Origin: Ampelomyces quisqualis
Lineage: Eukaryota > Ascomycota > Dothideomycetes > Pleosporales > Phaeosphaeriaceae
Assembly: GCA_018398575.1 (NCBI GenBank)
Contig: JAGTXZ010000014.1
Location: forward strand, 372,001-436,000
Length of the DNA: 64,000 nucleotides
Direction: 5' to 3'
Part shown: positions 24,522 to 35,940 of the stretch, piece after piece
Numbering within the stretch: position 1 is the first letter of the stretch
How the letters are laid out: every line of letters starts with the position of its first letter
The notes under the pieces: generated by a model
Databases searched by the model: none
What the model was told of the DNA's origin: nothing
What the model saw: only the letters and a program-made list of their open reading frames with translations
Program-made: the position numbers and the translations under genes

Positions 24522-27500
24522 ATGGACGAGCTTTTCGACGTGTTCGAGCACGGCCCGGAGCAGCATGCGGCGCCCAAGAAGAGCAAGAAGCGCCAGGCGA
24601 ATGGGCACGTGAAGTCGCCGGTCGAAGATGCGACCATGTCCAACGCGCCCGCGCATGACGACGGGCACGGGAACGGAACCGAGCACGGCGCACAGCAAGC
24701 CCTCAAGCGGCAACGACGCGACGACGAGCCGGAGCCGATTGTGACGGACGACTTTGAGACGGAGCAGTCGCGCGAAATCGCTGCAGCTGCCGGACTGCAG
24801 GCGCAGCAGGATGGCCAAGCTGTCGTGCTGTCGCATCAGGTCCGCCATCAAGTCGCCCTTCCGCCCGACTACGACTACGTACCCATCTCAGAGCACAAGC
24901 CCCCGCCGGCGCCGGCGCGCACATGGCCCTTCACGCTCGATCCCTTCCAGCAGGTCTCGATCGCCTCTATCCAGCGGAATGAGAGTGTGCTGGTCTCTGC
25001 GCACACCTCGGCCGGCAAGACCGTCGTGGCAGAGTACGCCATCGCGCAATGTCTCCAGAACAACCAGCGAGTCATCTACACCAGTCCCATCAAGGCTCTC
25101 AGCAACCAGAAGTACCGCGAGTTCATGGCCGAGTTTGGCGACGTCGGCCTCATGACGGGAGACGTTACCATCAACCCCACGGCAACATGTCTCGTTATGA
25201 CAACCGAGGTATGTCGATGCGTTGGACTTCGCGCGTTTGTGCTGACCTGCCTAGATTCTGCGATCCATGTTGTACAGAGGCTCCGAAATCATGCGCGAAG
25301 TAGCCTGGGTCGTTTTCGACGAGGTGCACTACCTGCGAGACAAATCTCGCGGTGTTGTTTGGGAAGAAACCATTATTCTGCTGCCTGACAAAGTTCGCTA
25401 CGTGTTCCTGTCTGCCACCATCCCCAACGCCATGCAGTTCGCCGAGTGGATCACCAAGACACACGGTCAGCCATGTCACGTTGTCTACACCGATTTTCGA
25501 CCGACGCCCTTGCAACACTACTTCTTCCCCGAGGGCGCAGATGGCATTCACCTGGTGGTCGACGAGAAAGGCGTTTTCCGAGAGGAGAACTTTCAAAAGG
25601 CCATGTCTACAATCTCCGTGACCAAGGGTTCCGACGCCAACGAACCCATGGCGAAAATGAAGGGCAAGGGAAAAAAAAAGAAGACCAACACGGGCGGGAA
25701 TAAAGACCAGTCAGACATCTACAAGATCGTCAAGATGATTATGGTCAAAAGCTACAATCCAGTCATCGTGTTCAGCTTTAGCAAGCGCGAGTGCGAGAAT
25801 TACGCCCTGTCTATGAGTCAGTTGGCCTTCAACGATGATTCAGAGAAAGCCATGGTTACGAAAGTCTTCAACAGTGCAATCGAGATGCTCTCCGAGGAGG
25901 ATCGTGCGCTCCCCCAGATCCAGCACATTCTTCCCCTGCTACGGAGAGGCATCGGTGTTCATCATTCCGGTCTGCTGCCCATCTTGAAAGAGACTATTGA
26001 GATTCTCTTTCAGGAAGGGCTCATCAAGGTGCTCTTTGCCACAGAGACCTTCTCTATCGGGCTAAACATGCCGGCCAAGACTGTCGTCTTCACCAGTGTT
26101 CGCAAATTTGATGGTGTCACTCAGCGATGGGTGACACCTTCAGAATTCATTCAAATGTCTGGACGAGCTGGTCGTCGTGGCCTTGATGACCGCGGGATTG
26201 TCATCATGATGATCGGAGAGATGATGGAGCCCGCAGTCGCGAAAGAGATTGTCCGCGGACAGCAGGATAACCTCAACTCTGCGTTTCATCTTGGATATAA
26301 CATGATTCTAAATCTCATGCGTGTGGAGGGCATCTCTCCTGAGTTCATGCTCGAGAGGTGCTTCTTTCAGTTTCAGAACACGGCGGGCGTGTCCAGCCTT
26401 GAGAAACGTAAGTCATGTTACCCATTGCATGCTACTATTCCTAATGCGCTGAGTAGAACTACAAGAACTTGAGAATGAGCGATCAAACACGGTCATTACT
26501 GATGAACCCACGGTCAAGGACTACTACAACCTGCGACAGCAGCTCGATACACTCATAAAGGACATGCGCGACGTGGTCATGCACCCCAACTACTGTCTGC
26601 AATTCTTGCAAGTCGGCCGCCTCGTCAAAATCAAGTTCCAGGATCACGATTTTGGCTGGGGTGCTGTAGTGAGTGTTCTCCCTCGGAAGGCGAACAAGGG
26701 GGAGGTGCTGCAGCCGCAGCAATCGTATATCGTTGACGTTCTGGTTACAGTGGCTGAGGACACGAGGTTCATGCCACAGGTGACAGATGGACTACCGCCC
26801 GGCGTTCACCCACCACCACCTGGTGAAAAGGGCAAGCCGGAGGTTGTCACTGTGATCCTGAATTGTATTGAGTCAATCGGCCACATACGCGTGTTCATGC
26901 CAAAGGATCTCCATGCGACGGACCAGAAACACTCTGTAAGCAGAGCGTTGGACGAAGTGAAGAAGCGCTTTCCAGACGGCGTTGCCGTCCTGGACCCGAT
27001 CGAGAATATGAACATCAAAGACGAAAGCTTCAAGCGCCTACTCCGAGTAAGGGTATTCGAACCTGTGTGAGAACGCGTGCTAACTTGTGTAGAAAATCGA
27101 GGTACTCGAGTCTCGCCTACTTTCCAATCCTTTACACAATTCGCCGAGACTTCCGGAGTTGCATAGCCAGTATGCCAAGAAAATGGCCATCGCCGACAAG
27201 ATGAAGCAAATCAAGAAAGAGATTGCTGACGCCTTGTCGGTGATTCAGTTGGACGAGTTGAAGAGCCGGAAGCGTGTCCTGCGCCGTATTGGATTCATCG
27301 ATGATGCCGATGTTGTTCAGCTCAAAGCTCGTGTTGCATGCGAAATCAGCACAGGTGATGAACTTGTGCTCAGCGAGCTACTTTTCAACCGTTTCTTCAA
27401 CGAGTTGACGCCGGAGCAGTGCGCTGCATGCCTCAGTTGTTTCATCTTTGAGGAGAAGAGCGGCGAGGTTCCCCCGCTCAAAGAAGAACTCGCGAAGCCC

Positions 27501-27886
27501 TATCGCGAGATCCAGCAACAGGCTAGGGTCATTGCAAAGATCTCTCAGGAGAGCAAGCTCAACATCAACGAGGATGAATATCTGAAGTCGTTCAAGTTTG
27601 AGCTCATGGATGTCGTCTATGCGTGGTCAAAGGGTGCCACTTTCGCTCAGATCTGGTTTGTATTTACGTCTCTTTCCCACCTGACGAGTGCTAACGTGTT
27701 GCTAGTAAAATGACAGATGTGTATGAGGGCAGTTTGATCCGTCTGTTCAGACGACTTGAAGAACTGCTGCGCCAGATCGCCCAAGCGTCCAAGGTCATGG
27801 GCAGTGAGGAGCTCGAGCAAAAGTTCACAGCAGCTTTGGAGCTCGTGCGAAGAGACCTGGTTGCAGCCCAGTCGCTGTACCTTTAG
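24522..27886 (+). CDS. MTR4: Exosome RNA helicase Mtr4/Dob1 (Ski2-like)
   Basis: Exons are 24522-25208, 25255-26407, 26457-27046, 27093-27655 and 27706-27886, about 1057 aa (family about 1070). It is an ATP-dependent 3'-5' RNA helicase of the TRAMP complex that feeds nuclear RNAs to the exosome. Seen: an acidic N-terminal tail with KRQRRDDEP; the motif before the core FTLDPFQQVSIASIQRNESV; Walker A AHTSAGKT (residues 160-167); SPIKALSNQKYREF; DEVH box (251-254); SATIPN; FSFSKRECE; HHSGLLPILKE; ATETFSIGLNMPAKTVVF; and motif VI QMSGRAGRRGLDDRG (from 529). The arch/KOW segment VGRLVKIKFQDHDFGWG and the C-terminal DSHCT-type helical domain with CKMTDVYEGSLIRLFRRLEE complete the protein. All introns are GT-AG and keep frame. 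The intact arch distinguishes it from Brr2-type helicases. Confidence 0.97.
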
Positions 27887-28543
27887 GGCTCCACACAAAT
27901 ATGCGCGCATTGTATAACATTCTTTCTGGGTCGCTCATGTTTGGTAGCATTTTCACCGACATTTCTCTACGCTTCACGAGATTGAGTATGGCGCCTATCC
28001 GGCGTTATTTCCTCTATCCAACTTGAAGGGTTGCACATGTGTCCCCTCGCATTGCCTCAAGCGCGCGCAAGGACAATCCAGCGTTGCGAATCGTCAAAGG
28101 ATCCGTCGCGAATGTGTGTGCCCTGGATAGAAATTCACTAGGTCTGACACTGCGGGTTGCCGCGGTGAACGATCCCCCCAGACAAATTGTGCTTGTGACA
28201 CCGGTGAGCGACGTCAAGGAATGGATTGATCTGTAGTGCTTCAGCTTCAGAAACATGTCCAGAGTAGATGACCAGTAACCATCAAGCGGAGTGAATTCAC
28301 GTCGAAAGATTGCCATGTCACTTGGCGCGTGAGTGGGGTCCAATGACGCACCGACCAATGCCCGCCCGTACCATTCATGCAGCTCGTGCCTTCTTCCATG
28401 GAAAATGCCAAGGCCCCTGTCACAACATCACAACGCTCAAACACCACAACTCTCGCCGTCAGCGTCACCTGCGAGCTCGCTGTTCACCCATCAACACCGC
28501 ATCTGCGACATCGCCACTACTGCCCTTGCAGGCCTCTCCCAGC
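27887..28543. other. Intergenic between MTR4 and STS1
   Basis: The 3' flank of MTR4 and the promoter/5' UTR of STS1. Reading frames here lack motifs. An in-frame open stretch continues upstream of the STS1 ATG but has no good start. Confidence 0.5.
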
Positions 28544-29536
28544 ATGAACGCCATCCACGGATCCTTCACCCCTCCGCACCTCTTGAACAACCGACTCTCC
28601 CCCACGAGGAACAGTACGTCAACCGCCGCTCAACTCTACCTCGCACACGGTGCAGGCACTGACACTTCATCTCCAGTGCATCCGGCCTCCGCCATGTCCG
28701 GCCGCAAGCGGAAAGCGGACGATGACGGCGGCAGCAGCGACGACCGCATGAGCGCTTCACCCTCCATCTCCGCTGCCGAGCTACCACGACAGGCGCCGCG
28801 ACACATGAAGCGTGTGCGCACAAACCTTTCGGGCCGCCCACTTCCTCTACCGCGCCTACTTGAGACCCTAAGCGCCGACGAAATGCGAAACTTGCTGCAG
28901 TCCATCTGCCAGCGCCACCCCGACATCAGCAACGAAATCGTAGCAACAGCCCCACGGCCCAGCATACAGTCAACATTGGAGGTCCTCGCAAAATACGAGT
29001 CGGGCTTCCAGGCGGCGTTCCCATTCGGCGGGCGATCGTCGTCAGACTACGCCTACAATCGTGTGCGTCAACAGCTCATCGAGCTACTGGAGTCCCTTAA
29101 AGACTTCACCCCCCACTTCCTACCGCCAAACGAACAACAGCCCGCAACTTCCCTCGCTTTCCTCGATGGCGCTACCGATATCATCCACCGGCTGCCCAAC
29201 TGGGACACATATCAACACAACCGGCACAAGGAGGAGGCGTACGAGGAGATGGCCAAGGCATGGGCGATAGTGATTCGCGAGGCCGCCAAGAAGGCTGGTG
29301 GAATACAATTGCAGTATGGTGGTTGGGATCAGAAGATTGCAAAGCACAACGAAGTTTCGGGCGGGAAGATGCTCGAGGCCGTCAATGAGCTGCGAGGAGG
29401 CCTGGGCTGGATGGGCTCTGATGCGTCTGCGTCTGCTCCTGCCGCCAGCGGCCCGGAAGATGCCATGTCGATCCGGCAGCAATTGCTCAGTGGTAATTAT
29501 GGCATGGGATCGTCTGCTGGTATAGGGGCGTGGTAG
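28544..29536 (+). CDS. STS1: Nuclear proteasome tethering factor Sts1/Cut8
   Basis: The preferred model is exons 28544-28613 and 28677-29536 (309 aa); without splicing the frame stays open and gives 330 aa. Sts1/Cut8 anchors and imports 26S proteasomes at the nuclear envelope. Seen: an N-terminal basic NLS SGRKRKADDD; the family's helical domain starting LPRLLETLSADEMRNLLQSI, then LEVLAKYESGFQAAFPFGG; and the six-helix core with FLDGATDIIHRLPNWDT and HNRHKEEAYEEMAKAWAIVI. The candidate intron has a GTACGT donor, a CACTGAC branch point and a CAG acceptor. It is exactly 63 nt with no stop, so intron retention would add 21 residues without frameshift. A short Gly/Ala/Ser-rich C-terminal tail follows. 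Start chosen at the first ATG before the conserved leader. Confidence 0.92.
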   Translation: MNAIHGSFTPPHLLNNRLSPTRNSTSTAAQLYLAHGAGTDTSSPVHPASAMSGRKRKADDDGGSSDDRMSASPSISAAELPRQAPRHMKRVRTNLSGRPLPLPRLLETLSADEMRNLLQSICQRHPDISNEIVATAPRPSIQSTLEVLAKYESGFQAAFPFGGRSSSDYAYNRVRQQLIELLESLKDFTPHFLPPNEQQPATSLAFLDGATDIIHRLPNWDTYQHNRHKEEAYEEMAKAWAIVIREAAKKAGGIQLQYGGWDQKIAKHNEVSGGKMLEAVNELRGGLGWMGSDASASAPAASGPEDAMSIRQQLLSGNYGMGSSAGIGAW

Positions 29537-30345
29537 ACTCACATGCCTCACCGCCCTAGAGGTTGTCAGCACACGATTTCTCTCGTACCACAGGCATAGC
29601 GGCATGGCAGCCGTCCGCTCTTGCCATGCCGTCCGTCCTACCTGCACTGATACCTCTTTCACGGATCCTCGCATTCTGCATGATATCTACAACACCATGC
29701 TACGTCCACGGCCGCTTTTCAAAAACAAGTAATAGCATTGCAAGGAGGCAAGGAGGCAATCACGACCTGCATAGCGTTTCTTGGCACTTGCTTCAAGCAT
29801 TGGGGGTTTTTCTATTTTTGGTAGCTACTGGCGTTTTTGAACGTTCATTGGAAGCGTCTTGCATTCACGCTTTGGCGTAATGTCGTTTCCATTTTTCCTC
29901 TCAAACCACCACTCGGTGGTCGCATTATTTGTCGCCTTTTCTACAGACGCAACAAACTCGAATTATGTGGGTGGGATCATAGGGTCAGCAGCACGATGGT
30001 GACATGGTCCCTAGAGGGTCTTGGGAGAATGAGGATAGATTGGAGATCGAGGAAGAATCATTATCAGAAATTTCGCAGCCTTCCGACCAGCACAGCAGAG
30101 AGGAGGCGCCTTGATTGACTACCTGTTTGCCTCACACGTGATCACGCGCTTTAGCGCACCCTGACGGGCAGCTACAAGCCCCCGGCCCTCACTTTCATTT
30201 CTGCCCCGCTCTTGCATCACTTCACCTCACCGCTCCTCAACTTGATAGGTACAAGCGATTAAAAGTACGCCCGCCACTCTCGCGGCACTTGTCAACTACT
30301 CTGCCTCCGCTCGAACTCAACCTCAATCACGGGCGGCTAGTTGAC
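29537..30345. other. Intergenic, upstream of the paralogue array
   Basis: About 0.8 kb with the STS1 3' UTR and the promoter of array copy 1. No gene or repeat was recognised. Confidence 0.5.
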
Positions 30346-31448
30346 ATGGCGATCACCACCAAGATTCCAAAGGTAAAAGTAGACGTCCTAGTCGACAAGA
30401 TTGCGCTACAGCAGTACCAAGACGACGAGGAGAGTCAGGTCTCGCCAGCTGTGGTCACGAAGTACATCGAGGCTCAATCGGATGCTGAATTCGTCGTTCG
30501 CTATGGGTTTGACGAGAAGCCACAACATGACGTCAGAGTCGAAGTCTGGCTAGATGGAAGGTACGCAGAGAACACGCTCGTTCTACTCGAGAGTTTCCAC
30601 AACGGCACCTGCCAGCAGACGATGGACGGCGCGAAGTCGACCAAGGACGGCATGTGGGTGCTTGCGAAGTTCTCTTTTTCAGATCTCAAGACCGGTTCGT
30701 CTCCCATCCTCGAGTAACTTTGCACGCTAAGCTTGAGCTCCAGTCGATTCCACCAGGCGCCCCTGCAAAGATCGGTTCGTCAAAGCCTTGAAGGAATTAG
30801 GTCAAATTTCAGTCAAATTCATCTACATCACCAATCTAAGGGCCTCGACACCTGCTTTACGTACTTTCTCAAAGGGTAAGGGTGTTGGCGAGGTACCGGA
30901 GAAGGCATTGAAAGGTAGAGCTATAAGTCATCAGACGTTGTAAGCAAACTACGTTCTCGCCAAAATATGGAGCTTACGTGATGGCAGACTTCGTGATCCT
31001 ATACCTACTGGAGATACTAGTATGTTCAGCAGCGATTATCTCGACCCTGATCGACGACCTTTCCTGACCGTCAACTTCAAATATCGATCCAGAGGCGAGA
31101 GAACCTGCAAGCGTTTTGTGTCAGAGCTCTTACTAAGACTTTACAGCTGCGCTCAAATCACTGCTCATCATCCCACGAAGTCCGAGTCCAGTGCCACTCG
31201 AGGAGCGCGATGCCGACAGCCTGTCGCTCGAGGAAACGAGAGAACTCATTCGACGCCAACGCGAGCGTGATGCCGCTGCCCTGGCCGTGAAGCGAGAGCG
31301 CGGAATCAAGCGCGAGCGTAGCAGAGACCGGAGCAGAACTATCTCCGACTTTGACGGAGATAACGATGTGTCATTCGTTTCGGCCAAGCGCCTCAAACTT
31401 CCAGTCACCTTGAACGATGACGGTGCCGAGATGATCGATTTGACTTGA
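30346..31448 (+). CDS. DUF7918-like paralogue, array copy 1
   Basis: Exons are 30346-30694, 30744-30939, 30988-31094 and 31147-31448, about 317 aa. The N-terminal domain (MAITTKIPKVKVDVLVDKIA..., with TKYIEAQSDAEFVVRYGF) resembles the fungal DUF7918 family, whose function is unknown to me. A middle part ends VNFKYRSR, then AALKSLLIIPRSPSP, then a highly charged tail with KRERGIKRERSRDRSR and FVSAKRLKLP (NLS-like). The protein ends EMIDLT, which fits a SUMO-interacting motif. Exons 1 and 2 have exactly the same lengths as in copy 3 (349 and 196 nt). Intron 3 begins GC (GCGAGA) rather than GT but has a TACTAAG branch point and CAG acceptor. The intron that splits the tail in copies 2 and 3 is absent. 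Nuclear location and SUMO binding are inference. Confidence 0.8.
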
Positions 31449-31858
31449 GATTTCGTCAAATCTCCACGTAGAATTTTCTACGATTGGTTACGTTGGAGTT
31501 ACTGGGTCGTGAATTGGGGCCACCAACCGTCGAGCTTGGTAGAAATCGCGGCGCATTATGGAGTATCAAGATCGGACGTACATAAGATACCACAATGATA
31601 TACCTTTGCGTAGTCGTCCAAATCTACCAGCGCTTTGACGATTCCACCCACCCTCCATACTCGTTGCTGTGTTTCAGTATGTTGCCTGCCATGTACAAGA
31701 GTCGAAGGTAAAGCTTCGACTTGATTGGCCTTCTTCTCTGATCTGCTCTCACCAGACGCCAGGCTCCCTATAAAGGCCTCAAAAACTTCTACTTTCTTCG
31801 ACTCTTACTCTGTACGATCTCCATCGTTAGAGAGCATTTCAAGCCTCCTCACCACACC
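31449..31858. promoter_or_regulatory. Promoter region of array copy 2
   Basis: A 410 bp spacer. A TATAAA element at 31769-31774 lies about 85 bp before the ATG at 31859, inside a pyrimidine-rich stretch. No open frame of note. Confidence 0.45.
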
Positions 31859-32967
31859 ATGGCGATCGTGACAGGCATTCCAGGCCTCCAAGTCACAATC
31901 CAAGTCGCTGACATCTCGCTCCCAGAATACGACTACGCCAACGATCATACGGATCCCGATATGTCTCAGAAAACGGTCTCAAAATACGTCGAAGCTCCCT
32001 CTGGCGCCCAGTTTGAGATCGAAACTCTGTATAATGAGCCCTTTGATCCACCTTTACCCATACAAATTGACATTATGCTCGACGGCAACTACGTCCAAGC
32101 ACCTTTTGAGGCGCGTGGCGACAAAGATGGACGCGAGGGGTATCGGTACGGACAGGCGATGTTTGTAGATGAGGGAAAGTCGGTTGCGCAGAGGTTTCTG
32201 TTCGCCGAGTTGGATATCCGTAAGTCATTTGTTGAGTTGTCCCAAGATGTACTAATGTATTTCTTGCAGACGAGAACAATGGACTTGTCACGCAGGCATC
32301 GAAGCGCCAAATCAGCGATATCGGGCAGATTGTGCTGTACTTCTACTACGCCGAACACCTGGAGCAGGTCACTCTCACGAATCTGCCACGGTCGACGGCT
32401 GACGAAGCGGCGGCTGTGAGTCAGAAAGCTTTCAAAGAAAGGGTTGCGATGGGCGATTCATTGAGGTGTCAAATTGGGTACGTCGCTGGGATTCGAAATC
32501 GTATTCTTCGTCGCCAGCTAACTTTCATGATCTAACAGTTTCTCCACGCCAGAGGACTGTGCGCACGTCAACTATCATCAAGTCAAGACATCGGAAAACG
32601 AGCCATTCGCTTGCTTCACATTCTATTACCGATCTACTGGTACGATAAAGTACCTCAAACGTACTGCACGAACGACCACTGACTTCGGATAGCTGCTCTA
32701 AAGTCCCTTGGCATTATCCCACGCACACCATCGCCCTCTCCCATACCCGAACCCGAGCTACAGGATCCAAAAACTATGATGCCGGAAGAGCTCAGAGCTG
32801 AACTGATTCGTTTGCGCGTACGTACTTGTTATGACCTGCTGGCTATCATGCTCAATTGACGTAATGTGTAGAATAAACTAGATCAACACCAGGGCATCAA
32901 GCGCGAGCGCAAGCGAGACGACAGTGAAGGTACTGTCTATGGCGATGTTGCGAATTATGGAGATTAA
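31859..32967 (+). CDS. DUF7918-like paralogue, array copy 2 (tail cut by in-frame stop)
   Basis: Exons are 31859-32219, 32270-32477, 32539-32639, 32693-32817 and 32872-32967, about 296 aa. The N-terminal domain starts MAIVTGIPGLQVTIQV and has SKYVEAPSGAQFEI; then come FTFYYRST, AALKSLGIIPRTPSPSP, MPEELRAELIRLR and KRERKRDD. A TAA at 32965-32967 ends the frame. After it the same frame runs on for 27 more codons to a TGA at 33049-33051 and encodes VEWLGTQPVKKARMG...DEVIDLGE. That is the counterpart of the basic tail and SUMO-interaction-like end of the other copies. So either a recent nonsense change removed the tail, or the stop is removed by a possible 42-nt in-frame intron (32926-32967, GTACTG...AAGTAG, no clear branch point). 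The rest of the gene looks intact. Confidence 0.78.
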
Positions 32968-33051
32968 GTAGAGTGGTTGGGCACACAGCCTGTGAAGAAG
33001 GCGCGCATGGGGCCGGGGGAGGGCGACGAGGTTATCGATTTGGGGGAGTGA

Positions 33052-34243
33052 TGAACCACAAGAGCGTACTCGGGCGAGAGGATCACGGTGGATTGGAGTC
33101 GCGCCCAGAAGAGCCTTAGTTGCCAAAATCTCATGGAGCTAAAGCCACTGGGCTAATATTCATCTGCAATATATATACGCACCAGTTACAAGATTACCAT
33201 TTAGGTTCTCAAATTCTGCCGCTCTACGTGGCTTCATACTTATCCATGTCTGCCTCATTTCCCATCCCAAGTCTCCCTTACCATCTCCCCTCGCCTTGAT
33301 CCCACGAAACTTCTCATTCAAACTCTTCGCAGGCTTAAATCACTCTTCAAACAAAACTCACAGCAGAGGCCAACAGCCCCTGTATGCCCTCCCATTACAA
33401 ACACGCATGGAAACATTTAAACGGCGGTAGGAAGTCGTCCACGAAGAAGCATTTGATGACGAATGTTTATTCTAGGGAGGTGGACTTGGATGATATTTGC
33501 CACACTGACATATTACTTTTTTCCATACTGGAGAGTGTCGTGGGTACGCTTCATGACCCAAAACCCAAACGGTCGAAACACAGGGCTAATCAAGTGAAGA
33601 ACCGGATGAAAGACGACATCTGTTCGAACGACCTCAAACCATTAAAAAAACACCCAGTGCTTTCGCTTGTGTTCGCCCAAAAAGCTACGCACCGGGCAAG
33701 ATGTTGCTGAAGGCCCTTTGACCGAATCTACAACACACTTGCCCTCTACTAGAATGTGAAGGATTCGTTGTGCTAAGTGGAATATACCCTTGAAGCTGAA
33801 TCTCTGCGAGTGTCCACCTAAAAGCCTCTCCAAGAACACTGCCTTTTGCTGCCCAGAAATGAAATCAACCAATTTCCGGTTGTGGCTGAATGTCGTGCGG
33901 CTTCACTTGCGTTGCTTTGACTTGTCGTTGCGGAAACATTTCTGTCACGTTCGCGTGTTATGCAGCGAACTGCATTGCAAATAATGCCAGTCGATGAAGG
34001 CGCGCATACAGGCGTGGTAACTTCGACTTGTACATATCATACGCCTGTGAATCTGAGCTACACCTCCCACCTCGAGATGCCAAGCCTGCTTCACCTCAAG
34101 TTGTGACTTTCGCCACGTGACGGCTCGTGCACGGTGAGAGAGGACAAGGTATGCTAATCGCAGACACTGTGCGGACTCTCCTTGCTCTCTCTCCTTCCAA
34201 ACTTCAATCCACAATGTCGCTGTTGTAAGCAGTTCCTACAATC
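33052..34243. other. Intergenic between array copies 2 and 3
   Basis: About 1.2 kb, the longest spacer in the array. I looked for a degraded fifth copy and found no recognisable blocks on either strand. An ATATATATA stretch lies near 33168-33178. It should carry the copy 3 promoter. Confidence 0.5.
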
Positions 34244-35440
34244 ATGGCTGTACTCGAAGGGGTGCCGGGCTTGAAGGTCCAGATCGTCGTGCAGGGGCAG
34301 GCACTACGCGAATATGAAGATGACGCGGCCGAGGTCGCTGAGAATACAATTGAGCGATATGTGGAAGCGCAAGATGGCGAGCAGTTCGAGATCAGTTATG
34401 CTTTTGGCGAATCATTTCCCCGTGATCGCGCAGTCTCGCTCATCATCACAATCGACGGTAAAGACATGGACTTGCCCATCATTCGCCCGTTTGAGCTCTA
34501 CGAACCGGGAGGTCATGTTTCTAGTGGTCCGGTCTACAGAGATGGCTCGTCCTGGAGAGTGCGGAAGTACAAGTTCGCTGCAATGACCATAGGTGAGTTA
34601 TCTCGGAACAAGACGTGGGTGCAAACTACTAACAGATAATAGGAGAAAATGACGATGAGGAGACTTCAGAAGATCTCAAAGAAAAACTGGAGCGGGTCGG
34701 AGTCATCACATGTGGATTCTATTTCCTTGAAAATCCGCGGCGCAACCGTTGCTTGTTGGACGTTCGCAGGGAGATGGAGGTGCTGCCGCCCGTCAGTGAG
34801 AAGGTGGTCAAGGGTGATGCATTATCGCATCAGACAACGTGCGTGTTTGACAATATAAACTGCCGCTGACCCGAGCACTGACATTCCCCAGGCTCGGTGC
34901 CACTGAGCTCACGGATAAGCTTGAGTACTACGATGCCGACTACGCTGATGGCGGGGAGCCTTTCGCGACATTTCACTTCTACTACAGATCGTTGGGTAAG
35001 CACTGAGCAGCAAATACTTGGGGTTGATATTGAAGCCTCCACTGATGCTTCACAGCGGCACTCAAAGATCTCCACATCGTAGAGCGCAGTCCAGATCCTC
35101 TCGACCTCCTCTACGACGACGATGATGCGGTAGTTCAACTGAACAGGGAGCAATTAGAGGCTATTGTCCGGCGCTTCCGCGTAAGACCCCCTCTTCACAC
35201 TATTTTTTAGCCATACTAACCCATTCTTAGGAGGAGGCAGATGCTCGAGCGCGCCTGAAGCGGGAACGTTCTTCATCTGAGACCATCGTAGGTAACGAGG
35301 ACGAGGTTGGCGACCGGCGAAACAGCAGCGATCCGGATCTCGTCGAGCTGCGATGTGTTGACTTGAGAGCAACGAGGAAAGCAAAGCGGGTCAGACAGTT
35401 ACCGACACCGGAAAGCGAGGTCATTGTCATTGACGACTGA
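34244..35440 (+). CDS. DUF7918-like paralogue, array copy 3 (intact)
   Basis: Exons are 34244-34592, 34643-34838, 34892-34995, 35056-35180 and 35231-35440, about 327 aa; all introns are GT-AG. This is the most complete member. Visible: MAVLEGVPGLKVQIVVQGQA; ERYVEAQDGEQFEISYAFG; a second block with LERVGVITCGFYFLE; TFHFYYRSL; then AALKDLHIVERSPDP and an acidic DDDDA stretch. The end is LEAIVRRFREEADARARLKR, a basic segment RKAKRVRQLPTPES and EVIVIDD. The last peptide is hydrophobic-acidic, like a type-b SUMO-interacting motif. Family function is not known to me; a nuclear, SUMO-linked role is only a hypothesis. Confidence 0.82.
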
Positions 35441-35940
35441 GGGGATGGACATGCGTTTGGACAAGTCTGGTTGGGCTAGCAGCTCGGTTGCACATGGCGA
35501 AAAGATGTTGTGGTGTCAATGGAGCTTGCACATGGCATTGGTGACGCACATATGAGGCGCGGCGTGGGCATGGGTCGCACCGTATTTCTTGTGTCAATCG
35601 GCATGGTTGCATTTACTTACATGCGAGGGCCACGGCCTCGAGCGTACGGTGATTGTTGCAGCGCAGCAAATCGTCATTTAAAGTCGTTCATAGCTTCAAG
35701 CTCACGTGCTTGATAGTCGGTCATCTGAACCAAAGTCGTGCTTTCCCTCCAGATGTCGAGGAACGCTCCTGCTTCTCCACAAGGAGACAAGCGTCATCAC
35801 CTCTCACTTCCCCGCGCATCAACTCCACCCCACATCGACACGCCGGCACTTCTCTCACCGATCTTGTTCCCTCCTTGCCTTCCCTCCACCACGGCCAAGA
35901 ACATACTGTACTGCGCGATCACTCTCGCACCGGCACGGCA
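35441..35940. other. Intergenic between array copies 3 and 4
   Basis: A 500 bp spacer with a C/T-rich stretch (about 35740-35910) before the copy 4 ATG. The frame of copy 4 is open upstream to about 35653, but the family N terminus (MAVHPEHPGL) fixes the start at 35941. Confidence 0.5.

Noticed and set aside
28310..28543. Extended N terminus for STS1
   Set aside because: The frame is open upstream but begins without an ATG and encodes His/Cys-rich sequence unlike the family.
33052..34243. Degraded fifth copy of the array in the largest spacer
   Set aside because: None of the diagnostic blocks (KYVEA, FYYRS, AALKSL, C-terminal peptide) could be found on either strand.
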